From the NCBI GenBank assembly GCA_945862165.1, contig CAMAXI010000006.1, forward strand, positions 86,279 through 150,278: a DNA stretch of 64,000 nt. The letters run 5' to 3'. The stretch is from Chryseobacterium gleum. GTDB lineage: Bacteria; Bacteroidota; Bacteroidia; Flavobacteriales_D; Crocinitomicaceae. The stretch's first letter is position 1; every line of letters begins with the position of its first letter. This document shows, piece after piece, positions 1-11,009 of the stretch. A model generated the notes under the pieces. The model was not told the origin of the DNA and did not search any database. It saw only the letters and a program-made list of their open reading frames with translations. Both the position numbers and the translations under genes were made by a program.

Positions 1-227
1 TTTAACGCTTAAACCTTAAACCAGAGTCTAAAAAACCTTGAAAATTATTCTTAATCGAAGCTCTAAATAAATCTTCCCCCTTTGAAGGGGGACCGAGGGG
101 GATGACCTTTTGAAACAAAAATAAACTTAAAATACTCAAAATATTACTCCACTTTTTAGGCGATGCAACTCGAAGCAGCTACGAAGTGAAAAAGGTGGAA
201 ATAACCTCTCCTCATTTATCAACAAAA
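1..227. other. Intergenic region with two hairpin-forming repeats
   Basis: No credible gene is present. Bases 76-91 form a C5/G5 hairpin (CCCCCTTTGAAGGGGG) followed by a second G-run. Bases 149-198 form a longer hairpin: ccacttttt (149-157) pairs with aaaaaggtgg (189-198) with one bulged base. The composition differs from the flanking coding DNA. Such G/C-run palindromes are, from memory, common as dispersed intergenic repeats in flavobacterial genomes; that part is recall, not shown here. Confidence 0.5.
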
Positions 228-259
228 TTTTGTATCTCTCTTCCCTTTCCGTACATTTG
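228..259 (+). promoter_or_regulatory. dnaB promoter (Bacteroidota sigma-A type)
   Basis: A -33 element TTTTG (228-232) and a -7 element TACATTTG (252-259) are separated by 19 bases, matching the Bacteroidota consensus TTG-N19-TAnnTTTG. The -7 box ends only five bases before the dnaB ATG at 265, so the predicted transcript is leaderless or nearly so. Confidence 0.75.
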
Positions 260-264
260 TTTCT

Positions 265-1839
265 ATGGAAAATAATTCGGATAAAATCAAAAAACCGCTA
301 ACCAGAACGAAACCTGCAAACGCAGATTTTCCGGAGGCTTTCGGTAAGCGACCACCACAAGCTGTTGATTTAGAACAGGCTGTTTTGGGAGCAATGATGT
401 TAGACAAAAATGCGGTGAACGACACAATTGATGTACTGACACCTAGTAGTTTTTATGATCCAAAACACGTGGTGATTTACAAAGCCATTCGTGAACTTTT
501 CGCTAGTACAAATCCAATCGACCTGCTTACCGTTACTACCCAACTTCGTAAAGAAGGTGAGTTAGAAATGGCTGGTGGTACTTTATATGTATCTCAATTA
601 ACACACCGAATCGCTTCTGCTGCACACGCGGAATACCACGCACGAATCATTTCCCAAAAATACATCCAACGGGAAATTATTCGTATGTGTAACGAAGTAC
701 TTCGCGATGCGTTCGATGAAACAACGGACGTTTTTGATTTACTAAACAAAGCGGAAGGTGACCTTTTCAAGATTGCAGAAAACAACATGAAAAAGAACGT
801 AGACGTAATGCAAAACGTTGTACGTGAAGCTATTTTAGAAATTGAAAAAGCTTCTAAAAATACAGATGGTATATCTGGTGTTCCTACTGGGTTCCGGGAA
901 TTAGACAAATTAACCTCTGGCTGGCAGCGTTCGGATATGATTGTAATCGCTGCTCGACCTGCAATGGGTAAAACAGCATTCGTACTTTCAATGGCTAGAA
1001 ATACTGCTGTTGATTACGGAATGGGTGTTGCCTTTTTCTCATTAGAGATGTCTTCCGTTCAATTAGTGAAACGTTTAATTGCTAGTGAATCTCGTATCAG
1101 TGCTGAAAAACTACGTAAAGGAGACCTAGCAGAACACGAATTTCAACAATTACATACACGTATTGCAAAACTAGCAACAGCTCCTATTTATATTGATGAT
1201 ACTGCTGGATTAAGTGTCTTTGACCTTCGAGCAAAATGCCGTCGACTAAAAAGTCAATATGATATCCAAATGGTAATTATCGATTACCTACAATTAATGA
1301 CTGCAGGAGGAACGAAAGGCTCAGGAAATCGTGAACAAGAAATTTCTACTATCTCGCGTTCAATCAAAGAAATCGCAAAAGAATTAAATATTCCTGTAAT
1401 TGCGCTTTCTCAGTTGAGTCGTTCGGTAGAAACACGTGGAGGCGATAAAAAACCAATACTTTCCGACTTACGTGAATCTGGAGCAATTGAACAAGATGCC
1501 GATATCGTATCATTCTTATACCGTCCAGAATATTATCAAATTCTTCAAAACGAAGAAGGAGAATCCAATTTAGGTGTAGGTGAAATCATAGTAGCAAAAC
1601 ACCGAAATGGTGCTACAGATGCTGTTCGTTTACGTTTCATTGGGGAATATGCTCGTTTCGATAATTTCGATTCATTCGAAGAAGATTTCCAACCAATTGG
1701 TAAAACAATGGGTGCTTTGGGAGTAAATACTGGTTTCGATAATGCCCCTGCAGGAAATAGCTATACCGTTCAAAGTAAAATGAATGAAGCAGAGGAAAAT
1801 TTCGATTTCAATACAGATAGTCTTGATGATCCTTTCTAA
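265..1839 (+). CDS. dnaB: Replicative DNA helicase DnaB
   Basis: This is the hexameric ATP-dependent helicase that unwinds DNA at the replication fork and recruits primase. The N-terminal helical domain starts near residue 34 and the RecA-like ATPase begins near 205. Walker A is ARPAMGKT at residues 230-237 and Walker B is IIDYLQLM at 338-345; a SQLSRSVE-type motif follows, and no intein interrupts the gene. At 524 residues it is somewhat longer than E. coli DnaB (about 470) because of a charged N-terminal extension and a C-terminal tail rich in Asn, Asp and Phe. The ATG at 265 is the first in frame and lies directly behind the promoter. The next gene follows after three bases. Confidence 0.97.
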   Translation: MENNSDKIKKPLTRTKPANADFPEAFGKRPPQAVDLEQAVLGAMMLDKNAVNDTIDVLTPSSFYDPKHVVIYKAIRELFASTNPIDLLTVTTQLRKEGELEMAGGTLYVSQLTHRIASAAHAEYHARIISQKYIQREIIRMCNEVLRDAFDETTDVFDLLNKAEGDLFKIAENNMKKNVDVMQNVVREAILEIEKASKNTDGISGVPTGFRELDKLTSGWQRSDMIVIAARPAMGKTAFVLSMARNTAVDYGMGVAFFSLEMSSVQLVKRLIASESRISAEKLRKGDLAEHEFQQLHTRIAKLATAPIYIDDTAGLSVFDLRAKCRRLKSQYDIQMVIIDYLQLMTAGGTKGSGNREQEISTISRSIKEIAKELNIPVIALSQLSRSVETRGGDKKPILSDLRESGAIEQDADIVSFLYRPEYYQILQNEEGESNLGVGEIIVAKHRNGATDAVRLRFIGEYARFDNFDSFEEDFQPIGKTMGALGVNTGFDNAPAGNSYTVQSKMNEAEENFDFNTDSLDDPF

Positions 1840-1842
1840 CAA

Positions 1843-3096
1843 ATGAAAAAACTACTATTTCTTTTTCTACTTATTTCTTTTAGTTTACGACTAAACGCTA
1901 CAAGCGTGTTGATTCCTATGGATAATGGACAAACAAACCATTTAAAAGCATATGGAATAGCATACTGGATGTTGAATAATGGATTAACATTGGAGTGGTT
2001 ACTTAACTACAGAGGTGGTTCTTTTTTATGCACCCACGATGTGAAAATTGAAGAAGAATTAACTATTCGCGGTGTAAAATATGAGGTTATTACAGACGGA
2101 AAAGCGAATGCTATTCGGAATGAAATATCCAATCCAGATGTAAATCAAGAAATTATTCAACTAGAAAAAGCACCTAAAATTGCTGTCTATACACCAAAAG
2201 GGAAACAACCTTGGGATGATGCAGTTACGCTTGTTTTAGAATATGCAGAAATACCATACGATAAAATCTATGATTCCGCCATTGTAATGGGGGTACTCCC
2301 AAAATATGATTGGCTTCACTTACACCACGAAGATTTTACAGGTCAATATGGTAAATTTTACAGCAATTTCAAAAATGCTCCCTGGTATCTTGCGCAAGTA
2401 GAGGAAGCAGAAAACGATGCTAAAATGTTAGGTTTCCATAAGGTATCACAACTAAAATTAGCGGTTGCAAACAACCTTAAAAACTTTGTATTGGGTGGTG
2501 GATTCCTTTTCACCATGTGTAGTGGCACCGATAGTTTCGATATTGGACTGGCAGCACACAAAACAGATATTTGTGAAAGTATGTTTGATGGTGATCCATC
2601 TGATCCAAATTGCCAACAAAAACTCGATTACACAAACACTTTTGCCTTTGATAAATTTACTTTAGAACGAAATCCATTGGTGTATGAATATTCAAATATC
2701 GACGGAACGGACTTACACAGATCGGAAGCAATGGACAAATTCTCTTTGTTTGAATTTTCTGCTAAATGGGATGTGATTCCAACTATGTTAACACAATGTC
2801 ACACAGATATCATCGATGATTTCATGGGACAAACTACCGACTTTAAAAAAGAATTTATTAAATCAAATGTTCTCATCTTAGGGGAAAACAAAGCGCTTGG
2901 AACAGCAAAATATGTACACGGTGAATTAGGTCAAGGTACCTGGACATTCTACGGTGGACACGACCCAGAAGATTACCGCCACATGGTGCAAGATCCTCCA
3001 ACGGATTTAAACCTTCACCCAAACTCACCAGGATACCGTTTAATTCTTAACAATATCCTATTCCCTGCAGCTAAAAAGAAAAAACGTAAAACGTAA
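1843..3096 (+). CDS. Secreted amidotransferase-fold protein (often labelled asparagine synthetase B)
   Basis: The 417-residue protein starts with a signal peptide (residues 1-20, ending near LNA). The body resembles class I glutamine-amidotransferase/ThuA-like folds: a beta-alpha start at PKIAVYTPKG, a Cys in FTMCSGTDSF placed like a nucleophile elbow, and a late YGGHDPED motif near the C terminus. Relatives next to dnaB in flavobacteria are, from memory, annotated asparagine synthetase B, but none of the true AsnB features is present: no N-terminal Cys2 glutaminase and no SGGxDS pyrophosphatase loop. The label is therefore probably wrong, and substrate and reaction are unknown. It is probably co-transcribed with dnaB (three-base gap). 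The C terminus is very basic (KKKKRKT). Confidence 0.7.
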   Translation: MKKLLFLFLLISFSLRLNATSVLIPMDNGQTNHLKAYGIAYWMLNNGLTLEWLLNYRGGSFLCTHDVKIEEELTIRGVKYEVITDGKANAIRNEISNPDVNQEIIQLEKAPKIAVYTPKGKQPWDDAVTLVLEYAEIPYDKIYDSAIVMGVLPKYDWLHLHHEDFTGQYGKFYSNFKNAPWYLAQVEEAENDAKMLGFHKVSQLKLAVANNLKNFVLGGGFLFTMCSGTDSFDIGLAAHKTDICESMFDGDPSDPNCQQKLDYTNTFAFDKFTLERNPLVYEYSNIDGTDLHRSEAMDKFSLFEFSAKWDVIPTMLTQCHTDIIDDFMGQTTDFKKEFIKSNVLILGENKALGTAKYVHGELGQGTWTFYGGHDPEDYRHMVQDPPTDLNLHPNSPGYRLILNNILFPAAKKKKRKT

Positions 3097-3129
3097 CTTT
3101 TCGTTACTAACCACTAATAATCAATTATG

Positions 3130-3168
3130 TTGCCGTTCGGGTGTGTCGCGACGCACCCATTATATCAA
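3130..3168 (-). repeat. Hairpin repeat, copy 1 (between convergent genes)
   Basis: Read on the minus strand this is a 20-base palindrome GGGTGCGTCGCGACACACCC followed by the tail GAACGGCAAC. It lies between the 3' ends of the dnaB-linked gene and hutU, where it could act as a bidirectional terminator, although no U-tract follows. The hairpin plus tail recurs at 54181-54210, and a diverged version at 59171-59196. The flank TGATATAAT is also shared with copy 2 (TGATGTAAT). Confidence 0.6.
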
Positions 3169-3185
3169 CCCCTTATATCAACCCA
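3160..3185. repeat. 13-bp tandem duplication over the hutU stop
   Basis: TTATATCAACCCC (3160-3172) and TTATATCAACCCA (3173-3185) are head-to-tail copies. The second holds the hutU stop codon and its last residues (GLI). The first lies immediately downstream and abuts the hairpin repeat. Confidence 0.7.
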
Positions 3186-5170
3186 TCCAACACATTTCCG
3201 TCCACCAACTCTGGTATCGTAACCTTCAACAAAGGCTCTCGCTCCATTGCGCGTTTAATCGCAAAAATCGCACCTTCATTTCTAGCCCAACTTCTTCTTG
3301 AAACCCCATTATTTACATCCCAATGTAACATAGACTTCAAACGTCTATCTGCATCAGCAGAACCATCTAATAACATTCCAAACCCTCCGTTAATAACTTC
3401 TCCCCAACCTACTCCGCCTCCATTGTGAATAGAAACCCAAGTCGCTCCTCGGAAACTATCTCCAATCACGTTTTGAATTGCCATATCCGCAGTAAACTTA
3501 GAACCATCATAGATGTTAGAAGTTTCGCGATAAGGCGAGTCTGTTCCAGATACATCGTGGTGATCTCTACCTAATATAACTGGTCCAATTTGACCTGCTG
3601 CAATTGCTTTATTGAAAGCTTCTGCAATGAGCATTCTACCTTCAGCGTCCGCATATAAAATACGTGCTTGAGAACCGACAACTAATTTATTTTGTTGCGC
3701 ACCTTTAATCCACGTAATATTATCGTCCATTTGCTGACGTATCTCGTCTGGACTTGTCTTCATTAATTCTTCTAATACTTGACAAGCAATTTCATCTGTT
3801 TTAGCTAAATCTTCTGCTTTCCCGGATGCACAAACCCAACGAAATGGACCAAAACCATAATCAAAACACATAGGTCCCATGATATCCTGAACATAAGAAG
3901 GATATTTAAAATCAATATGATTTGTAGCCATAACATCCGCTCCAGCGCGAGAAGCCTCTAGTAAAAATGCATTCCCATAATCAAAGAAATACGTACCTTT
4001 TAAAGTATGCTTATTTATTGCTGCTGCATGACGAACTAATGTCGCTTGTACTTTATGTTTGAATTCTTCAGGATTGTTTGCCATTAAAGCATTAGACTCT
4101 TCGAACGTTAATCCAATAGGATAATATCCTCCTGCCCATGGATTATGTAGGGAAGTTTGATCAGAACCTAAATCAATATGAATATTTTGAGTATCAAAAG
4201 CTTCCCAAACATCTACGATATTTCCTAAGTAGGCAATCGAAACAACCTCTTTATTTGCTTGCGCTTCTTTTACTCGTACAACTAATTGATTAATATCATC
4301 AATTACTTCGTTGATCCATCCTTGTTCGTGTCTTATTTTTGTAATCTTTGGATTTACCTCCGCACAAACAGTCACACAACCTGCAATATTTCCTGCTTTT
4401 GGTTGAGCTCCTGACATCCCCCCTAATCCAGAAGTAACAAATAAAGAACCCGCAGGAGATTTTTTGATTTTTCGGAATCCATTCAAAACAGTAATGGTTG
4501 TTCCATGTACAATTCCTTGTGGACCAATATACATATAGGAGCCAGCTGTCATTTGTCCGTATTGAGAAACTCCCAAAGCATTCATTTTCTCCCAATCATC
4601 TGGTTTAGAATAATTAGGTATAACCATTCCATTCGTCACTACAACCCGTGGAGCATCTTTATGCGAAGGAAACAACCCCATCGGATGACCTGAATACATA
4701 ACTAAAGTCTGATCTTCCGTCATCTCCGCCAAATATTTCATCGTTAAACGATATTGAATCCAATTTTGAAATACAGCGCCATTTCCTCCATAGGTAATTA
4801 ACTCATGAGGGTGTTGCGCAACTGCATAATCCAAATTATTTTGAATCATCAACATAATTGCCTTAGCTTGTAAAGATTTACCAGGATACTCTTCTATCGG
4901 ACGAGCATACATCGTATAATCTGGACGAAAACGATACATATAAATACGACCAAAATCTTTCAGCTCTTGTAAAAACTCAGGCGCTAATTCCGCATGTAAA
5001 TCTTTAGAAAAATAACGCAATGCATTCTCCAATGCCAATCTCGTTTCCTCTTTGGATAAAATTTGCTTACGTTTCGGAGCATGATTAATAACGCTTTCAT
5101 ATGCTTTTCGAGGAGGTAAAACACTTGGAATACCTTGTGAAATATCTTGTTGAAATTCCTGAGTTGTCAT
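3173..5170 (-). CDS. hutU: Urocanate hydratase (urocanase)
   Basis: This is the second enzyme of histidine degradation, an NAD+-dependent cytosolic hydratase that turns urocanate into imidazolonepropionate. Visible family features are ITYGGNGAVF near the N terminus, the SGLGGMSGAQ nucleotide-binding loop, and FGPFRWVCASG, whose Cys (about residue 447 from the chosen start) matches the conserved active-site Cys of the Pseudomonas enzyme. I start at the ATG at 5170 (MTTQEFQQ), because the longer reading adds a 17-residue hydrophobic stretch unlike the family. The resulting 665 residues exceed the roughly 560 of proteobacterial enzymes, as is usual for the longer Bacteroidota form. No other hut gene is nearby. 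The last codons are duplicated just past the stop. Confidence 0.95.
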   Translation of the reverse strand: MTTQEFQQDISQGIPSVLPPRKAYESVINHAPKRKQILSKEETRLALENALRYFSKDLHAELAPEFLQELKDFGRIYMYRFRPDYTMYARPIEEYPGKSLQAKAIMLMIQNNLDYAVAQHPHELITYGGNGAVFQNWIQYRLTMKYLAEMTEDQTLVMYSGHPMGLFPSHKDAPRVVVTNGMVIPNYSKPDDWEKMNALGVSQYGQMTAGSYMYIGPQGIVHGTTITVLNGFRKIKKSPAGSLFVTSGLGGMSGAQPKAGNIAGCVTVCAEVNPKITKIRHEQGWINEVIDDINQLVVRVKEAQANKEVVSIAYLGNIVDVWEAFDTQNIHIDLGSDQTSLHNPWAGGYYPIGLTFEESNALMANNPEEFKHKVQATLVRHAAAINKHTLKGTYFFDYGNAFLLEASRAGADVMATNHIDFKYPSYVQDIMGPMCFDYGFGPFRWVCASGKAEDLAKTDEIACQVLEELMKTSPDEIRQQMDDNITWIKGAQQNKLVVGSQARILYADAEGRMLIAEAFNKAIAAGQIGPVILGRDHHDVSGTDSPYRETSNIYDGSKFTADMAIQNVIGDSFRGATWVSIHNGGGVGWGEVINGGFGMLLDGSADADRRLKSMLHWDVNNGVSRRSWARNEGAIFAIKRAMEREPLLKVTIPELVDGNVLDGLI

Positions 5171-5352
5171 AGTATGAATTTTGATTTTTTGGTGCCATAA
5201 ATATAGAAAGAAGAAATGCAAAATCCGAATCTATCACTATAAAATCAATCCCGAAAAACATATCCTAAAGATTAAAACCCTAATCACTCCCAATCCTGAA
5301 AGAACGAGATATATTCTAACATAGAGGACCGTCTCATGACGAACGCTAAATG

Positions 5353-5377
5353 AAAAAAGCTCCCTCTCGGGAGCTTT
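5353..5377 (-). terminator. Rho-independent terminator of carA-eno
   Basis: On the minus strand a 9-bp stem (AAAGCTCCC/GGGAGCTTT, 5356-5364 with 5369-5377) with a four-base loop runs into a U-tract. It lies about 30 bases after the eno stop and separates eno from hutU. Confidence 0.88.
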
Positions 5378-5407
5378 AACGGATCAAAAAAACATAAAAT
5401 GTTTTTT

Positions 5408-7793
<2,386 letters not shown>

Positions 7794-7807
7794 AATAATA
7801 ATTTATA

Positions 7808-7815
7808 CAAAAATA
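7808..7815 (-). promoter_or_regulatory. Putative -7 element for carA-eno
   Basis: Minus-strand TATTTTTG matches TAnnTTTG and ends 14 bases before the carA ATG. A TTG on the same strand lies 16 bases upstream (7832-7834), slightly closer than the usual 19-20. It lies downstream of the rplQ terminator, as expected for a separate transcription unit. Confidence 0.5.
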
Positions 7816-7896
7816 AATAATCAAATTATAACAACGAGTAATACATCTAAAATTCAATTAACAAATTGAATAGGTTCTTAACAATAAAACAATAAC

Positions 7897-7928
7897 CAAA
7901 AAAAAAAGGGTGACCTAAGCCACCCTTT
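7897..7928 (-). terminator. Rho-independent terminator after rplQ
   Basis: The minus strand shows an 8-bp stem (AAAGGGTG/CACCCTTT, 7905-7912 with 7921-7928) with an eight-base loop and a run of about ten U residues. It lies 20 bases after the rplQ stop and closes the long ribosomal-protein operon. Confidence 0.9.
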
Positions 7929-7948
7929 AACTATAAATTTAAAGAAGA

Positions 7949-8512
7949 TTATTCTTCAGTTGTAGTTTCTTCAGCTGAAGCTTCAGGAGCTTCAGGAGTA
8001 GATTCTTCAGTAGAAGCTTCAGGAGAAGTTGTTTCTTCGGTAGCAACTTCTTCAACAGAAGTTTCAGTAGAAGCAGCAGTAGCTTTTGCACCAGCTGGTT
8101 TTCTAGATCTTCTTGTCGTAGCTTTCTTAGGAGCTTCATTAGCTAACATTAACTCATTGAAATCTACTAATTCAATCATACACATTTCTGCGTTATCCCC
8201 TAAACGGAAACCTAAACGAATAATACGTGTATAACCACCATTTCTTGTAGCAACTTTTGGTGCAACATCTCTAAATAGAGCAGAAACAGCTTCTTTATTT
8301 TTCAAATAACTAAATACTGTTCTACGTGAATGTGTAGAATCATTTTTAGATTTTGTAATTAATGGCTCAACATATCCTCTTAATGCTTTTGCTTTTGCTA
8401 CAGTTGTAGTAATGCGTTTGTGCTCAATAAGTGAATTAGCCATATTAGATAGCATAGCCTTTCTGTGCTCTGATTTTCTACCTAAATGATTTACTTTATT
8501 TCCGTGTCTCAT
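7949..8512 (-). CDS. rplQ: 50S ribosomal protein L17 with acidic C-terminal tail
   Basis: Large-subunit protein bL17, located near the exit tunnel. Residues 1 to about 120 are the conserved domain, with [20 protein letters not shown] at the start. The family is usually 115-130 residues; here the protein is 187. The extra part is a basic linker ([12 protein letters not shown]) and a Glu/Thr/Ser/Ala/Pro-rich low-complexity tail ending EETTTEE. The coding DNA of the tail is repetitive (gaagcttca / gtttcttc units), so it may vary in length by slippage. Last gene of the operon; its order after rpoA is universal. Confidence 0.97.
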   Translation of the reverse strand: MRHGNKVNHLGRKSEHRKAMLSNMANSLIEHKRITTTVAKAKALRGYVEPLITKSKNDSTHSRRTVFSYLKNKEAVSALFRDVAPKVATRNGGYTRIIRLGFRLGDNAEMCMIELVDFNELMLANEAPKKATTRRSRKPAGAKATAASTETSVEEVATEETTSPEASTEESTPEAPEASAEETTTEE

Positions 8513-8535
8513 TGTAATACTTTATAATATGGTTA

Positions 8536-9528
8536 TTAGTCCTTGTCTAATTTGTATTTCGCAACGTTCATACCAAAAGTCAACCCCTTATTATCTACTA
8601 AATCATCTAATTCAGTAAGAGATTTTTTACCGAAATTACGGAATTTCAATAGGTCATTTTTGTTAAACGATACTAAATCACCAAGCGTTTCAACATCTGC
8701 TGCTTTCAAACAATTTAGTGCTCTTACAGATAAATCCATATCCACTAATTTTGTTTTTAACAACTGACGCATGTGCAAAGATGTTTCATCAAATTCATCT
8801 GTATCAGATTTAGATTCGCTATCCAATGTGATTTTCTCATCGGAAAACAACATAAAGTGGTGAATTAAAATCTTTGCAGCTTCTTTCAAAGCATCTTTTG
8901 GATGAATTGAACCATTAGTAGTGATTTCCATAACCAACTTCTCATAATCCGTTTTTTGCTCTACACGAAAGTTTTCAATCGCATAATTAACGTTTTTAAT
9001 CGGAGTAAAAATAGAATCAATAAAAATAGTTCCAAATGGAACACCTTGAATTTTATTTTCTTCAGCAGGAACATACCCTCTACCTTTGATAATGGTTAAT
9101 TCCATTTCAAATTTAACAGATGGTTCCATGTTACAAATTACTAATTCAGGATTTAAAACCTGAAAAGCAGATGTAAATTTACCTAAATCTCCAGCAGTTA
9201 ATTGATTTTGACCAGTAACAGAAACAACTACAGTCTCATTATCAGTTCCATCAATTTGTTGTTTGAAACAAACTTGCTTTAAATTAAGTACAATTTCTGT
9301 AATATCTTCTACCACACCTTTTAAAGTAGTAAACTCATGATCTGCCCCTTCAATACGAATGGAAGATATTGCGAATCCTTCTAAGGAAGATAATAATATT
9401 CGACGTAATGCATTACCTACAGTGATACCATAACCAGGCTCCAAAGGACGGAATTCAAATTGTCCTTTATGCTCATCTGATTGAATCATGATAACCTTGT
9501 CAGGCTTTTGGAAGTCTAAAATAGCCAT
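8536..9528 (-). CDS. rpoA: DNA-directed RNA polymerase subunit alpha
   Basis: The alpha dimer scaffolds RNA polymerase assembly and binds UP elements and activators through its C-terminal domain. The 330-residue protein has the N-terminal dimerisation domain ([17 protein letters not shown] and the following [19 protein letters not shown]), a flexible linker near residues 235-250 rich in Asp, Ser and Glu, and the C-terminal domain ([20 protein letters not shown], then [10 protein letters not shown]). It lies between rpsD and rplQ, 16 bases after rpsD. Confidence 0.98.
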   Translation of the reverse strand: MAILDFQKPDKVIMIQSDEHKGQFEFRPLEPGYGITVGNALRRILLSSLEGFAISSIRIEGADHEFTTLKGVVEDITEIVLNLKQVCFKQQIDGTDNETVVVSVTGQNQLTAGDLGKFTSAFQVLNPELVICNMEPSVKFEMELTIIKGRGYVPAEENKIQGVPFGTIFIDSIFTPIKNVNYAIENFRVEQKTDYEKLVMEITTNGSIHPKDALKEAAKILIHHFMLFSDEKITLDSESKSDTDEFDETSLHMRQLLKTKLVDMDLSVRALNCLKAADVETLGDLVSFNKNDLLKFRNFGKKSLTELDDLVDNKGLTFGMNVAKYKLDKD

Positions 9529-9544
9529 GTTAATTCTTTAATTA

Positions 9545-10153
9545 TTATTTAGAATATAATTCGACAATTAATTGTTCTTTGATGTTTTCAGGAATCATTT
9601 CACGTGCTGGTGTAGCTAAAAATCTTCCAGCTAACTCAGAATTATTCCAATCTAACCAATCATACTTCTTGCTAGAAGAAGCTAATGAAGAAGTAATTGC
9701 TTCTAAAGATTTAGATTTTTCACGAACACCAATAACATCACCAATTTTAACAGTGTAAGAAGGAATGTTTACAACCTCACCGTTAACAGTAATATGTCTG
9801 TGTGAGACTAATTGTCTAGCACCACTACGAGAAGGAGAAATACCTAAACGGTAAACCGTATTATCTAAACGAGACTCACACAATTGTAATAAGTTCTCTC
9901 CAGTAATTCCTTTCATACGAGAAGCTTTCTCGAACAAGTTAGAGAATTGACGTTCCAAAATACCATATGTGTATTTTGCTTTTTGCTTTTCCGCTAATTG
10001 AATTGCGTACTCAGATTTTTTTCCTCCTCTTCTTTTATTTGGACCATGTTGTCCAGGACCATAAGCTCTTTTATCTAAAGCTTTATCTGGTCCGAAGATA
10101 GGTTCATTGAATCGTCGAGCTATTTTCGACTTTGGACCTGTGTATCTTGCCAT
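9545..10153 (-). CDS. rpsD: 30S ribosomal protein S4
   Basis: Primary 16S rRNA-binding assembly protein uS4. It has [20 protein letters not shown] at the start, a GPGQHG segment, and the S4 RNA-binding domain ([11 protein letters not shown], then [18 protein letters not shown]). It lacks the N-terminal zinc-binding cysteines of some bacterial S4 proteins, so it is the zinc-free form. The gene has an unusually long 74-base gap upstream with a strong hairpin, a plausible control site since S4 is a known operon autoregulator in other bacteria. Confidence 0.97.
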   Translation of the reverse strand: MARYTGPKSKIARRFNEPIFGPDKALDKRAYGPGQHGPNKRRGGKKSEYAIQLAEKQKAKYTYGILERQFSNLFEKASRMKGITGENLLQLCESRLDNTVYRLGISPSRSGARQLVSHRHITVNGEVVNIPSYTVKIGDVIGVREKSKSLEAITSSLASSSKKYDWLDWNNSELAGRFLATPAREMIPENIKEQLIVELYSK

Positions 10154-10164
10154 TTTTATTTAAT

Positions 10165-10207
10165 TTAAAAAGAGAGAGTGTGAATTAAGGCTTTCCTTCG
10201 ACACTCT
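10165..10207 (-). promoter_or_regulatory. Hairpin with U-tract between rpsK and rpsD
   Basis: On the minus strand AGAGTGT (10201-10207) pairs with ACACTCT (10175-10181). An inner AAGG/CCTT helix (10187-10190 with 10195-10198) closes a four-base loop, and the sequence then reads ctcttttt. The structure fills the only large gap between genes inside the operon. It resembles an attenuator or partial terminator, or a protein-binding leader for S4; sequence alone does not decide between them. Confidence 0.6.
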
Positions 10208-10227
10208 ATATTCTCTTTTGGTTTATA

Positions 10228-10614
10228 CTATACTCTTCTACGTTTAGGAGGGCGACATCCATTATGTGGTAATGGAGTAATATCAACTATTTCTACAACT
10301 TCAATTCCAGAATTATGAATTGAACGAATTGCAGACTCACGTCCTCCACCTGGTCCTTTTACGAAAACCTTAACTTTACGTAATCCGAAGTCAAATGCTT
10401 CTTTGGAACAATCTTCAGCAGCCATTTGCGCAGCATAAGGCGTGTTTTTCTTCGATCCTCTGAATCCCATTTTACCAGCCGATGACCAAGATATAACTTG
10501 ACCAGCGTTGTTAGTCAAAGAAATAATAACATTGTTGAAGGTAGCTTGAATATGCGCTTCACCCATTGCCTCTACTTTGACGTTTTTCTTCTTCTTTTTA
10601 TCAGCTTTTGCCAT
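10228..10614 (-). CDS. rpsK: 30S ribosomal protein S11
   Basis: Platform protein uS11, near the mRNA exit. The 128-residue protein has a lysine-rich N terminus ([11 protein letters not shown]) and the conserved [35 protein letters not shown] and [17 protein letters not shown] segments. It follows rpsM after eight bases and precedes the hairpin gap before rpsD. Confidence 0.97.
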   Translation of the reverse strand: MAKADKKKKKNVKVEAMGEAHIQATFNNVIISLTNNAGQVISWSSAGKMGFRGSKKNTPYAAQMAAEDCSKEAFDFGLRKVKVFVKGPGGGRESAIRSIHNSGIEVVEIVDITPLPHNGCRPPKRRRV

Positions 10615-10622
10615 ACTATTTA

Positions 10623-10997
10623 TTATTTAGTCGCTTTTTTCTTGTTCGCAACTGTTTTTCTTTTACCTTTTCTTGTACGAGAGTTGTTCTTTGTACGTTG
10701 ACCTCTTAATGGTAAACCAGCTCTGTGACGAATCCCACGATTACATCCAATATCCATTAAACGTTTGATGTTTAATTGTACTTCAGAACGTAACTGTCCT
10801 TCTACTTTAAACTCGTTAATAGACTCACGAATCAAACCAATTTGATCGTCATTCCAATCTTGAACTTTGATATTTTCATCAATACCATTTTTATCCAAAA
10901 CTTGCTTAGCCGTGCTACGACCAATACCATAGATGTAAGTCAATCCAATTACACCTCTTTTTTTCTTTGGTAAATCTATACCTGCTATACGTGCCAT
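10623..10997 (-). CDS. rpsM: 30S ribosomal protein S13
   Basis: Head protein uS13, contacting the P-site tRNA and bridging the subunits. It begins [20 protein letters not shown], contains the helix-two-turn-helix [12 protein letters not shown] and the [20 protein letters not shown] signature, and ends in a basic tail that reaches the tRNA. The length of 124 is normal. It follows rpmJ after 12 bases. Confidence 0.97.
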   Translation of the reverse strand: MARIAGIDLPKKKRGVIGLTYIYGIGRSTAKQVLDKNGIDENIKVQDWNDDQIGLIRESINEFKVEGQLRSEVQLNIKRLMDIGCNRGIRHRAGLPLRGQRTKNNSRTRKGKRKTVANKKKATK

Positions 10998-11009
10998 ATA
11001 CCTACTAAA

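Noticed and set aside
3173..5170. A histidine-utilisation cluster formed by hutU and the arginase-fold protein
   Set aside because: The two genes are 45 kb apart, no hutH, hutI or hutG-like active enzyme is near, and the arginase-fold protein lacks its metal ligands.
7939..8139. Leu/Lys-only 66-codon frame inside rplQ
   Set aside because: It is a frame shadow of the repetitive Glu/Thr tail of L17.
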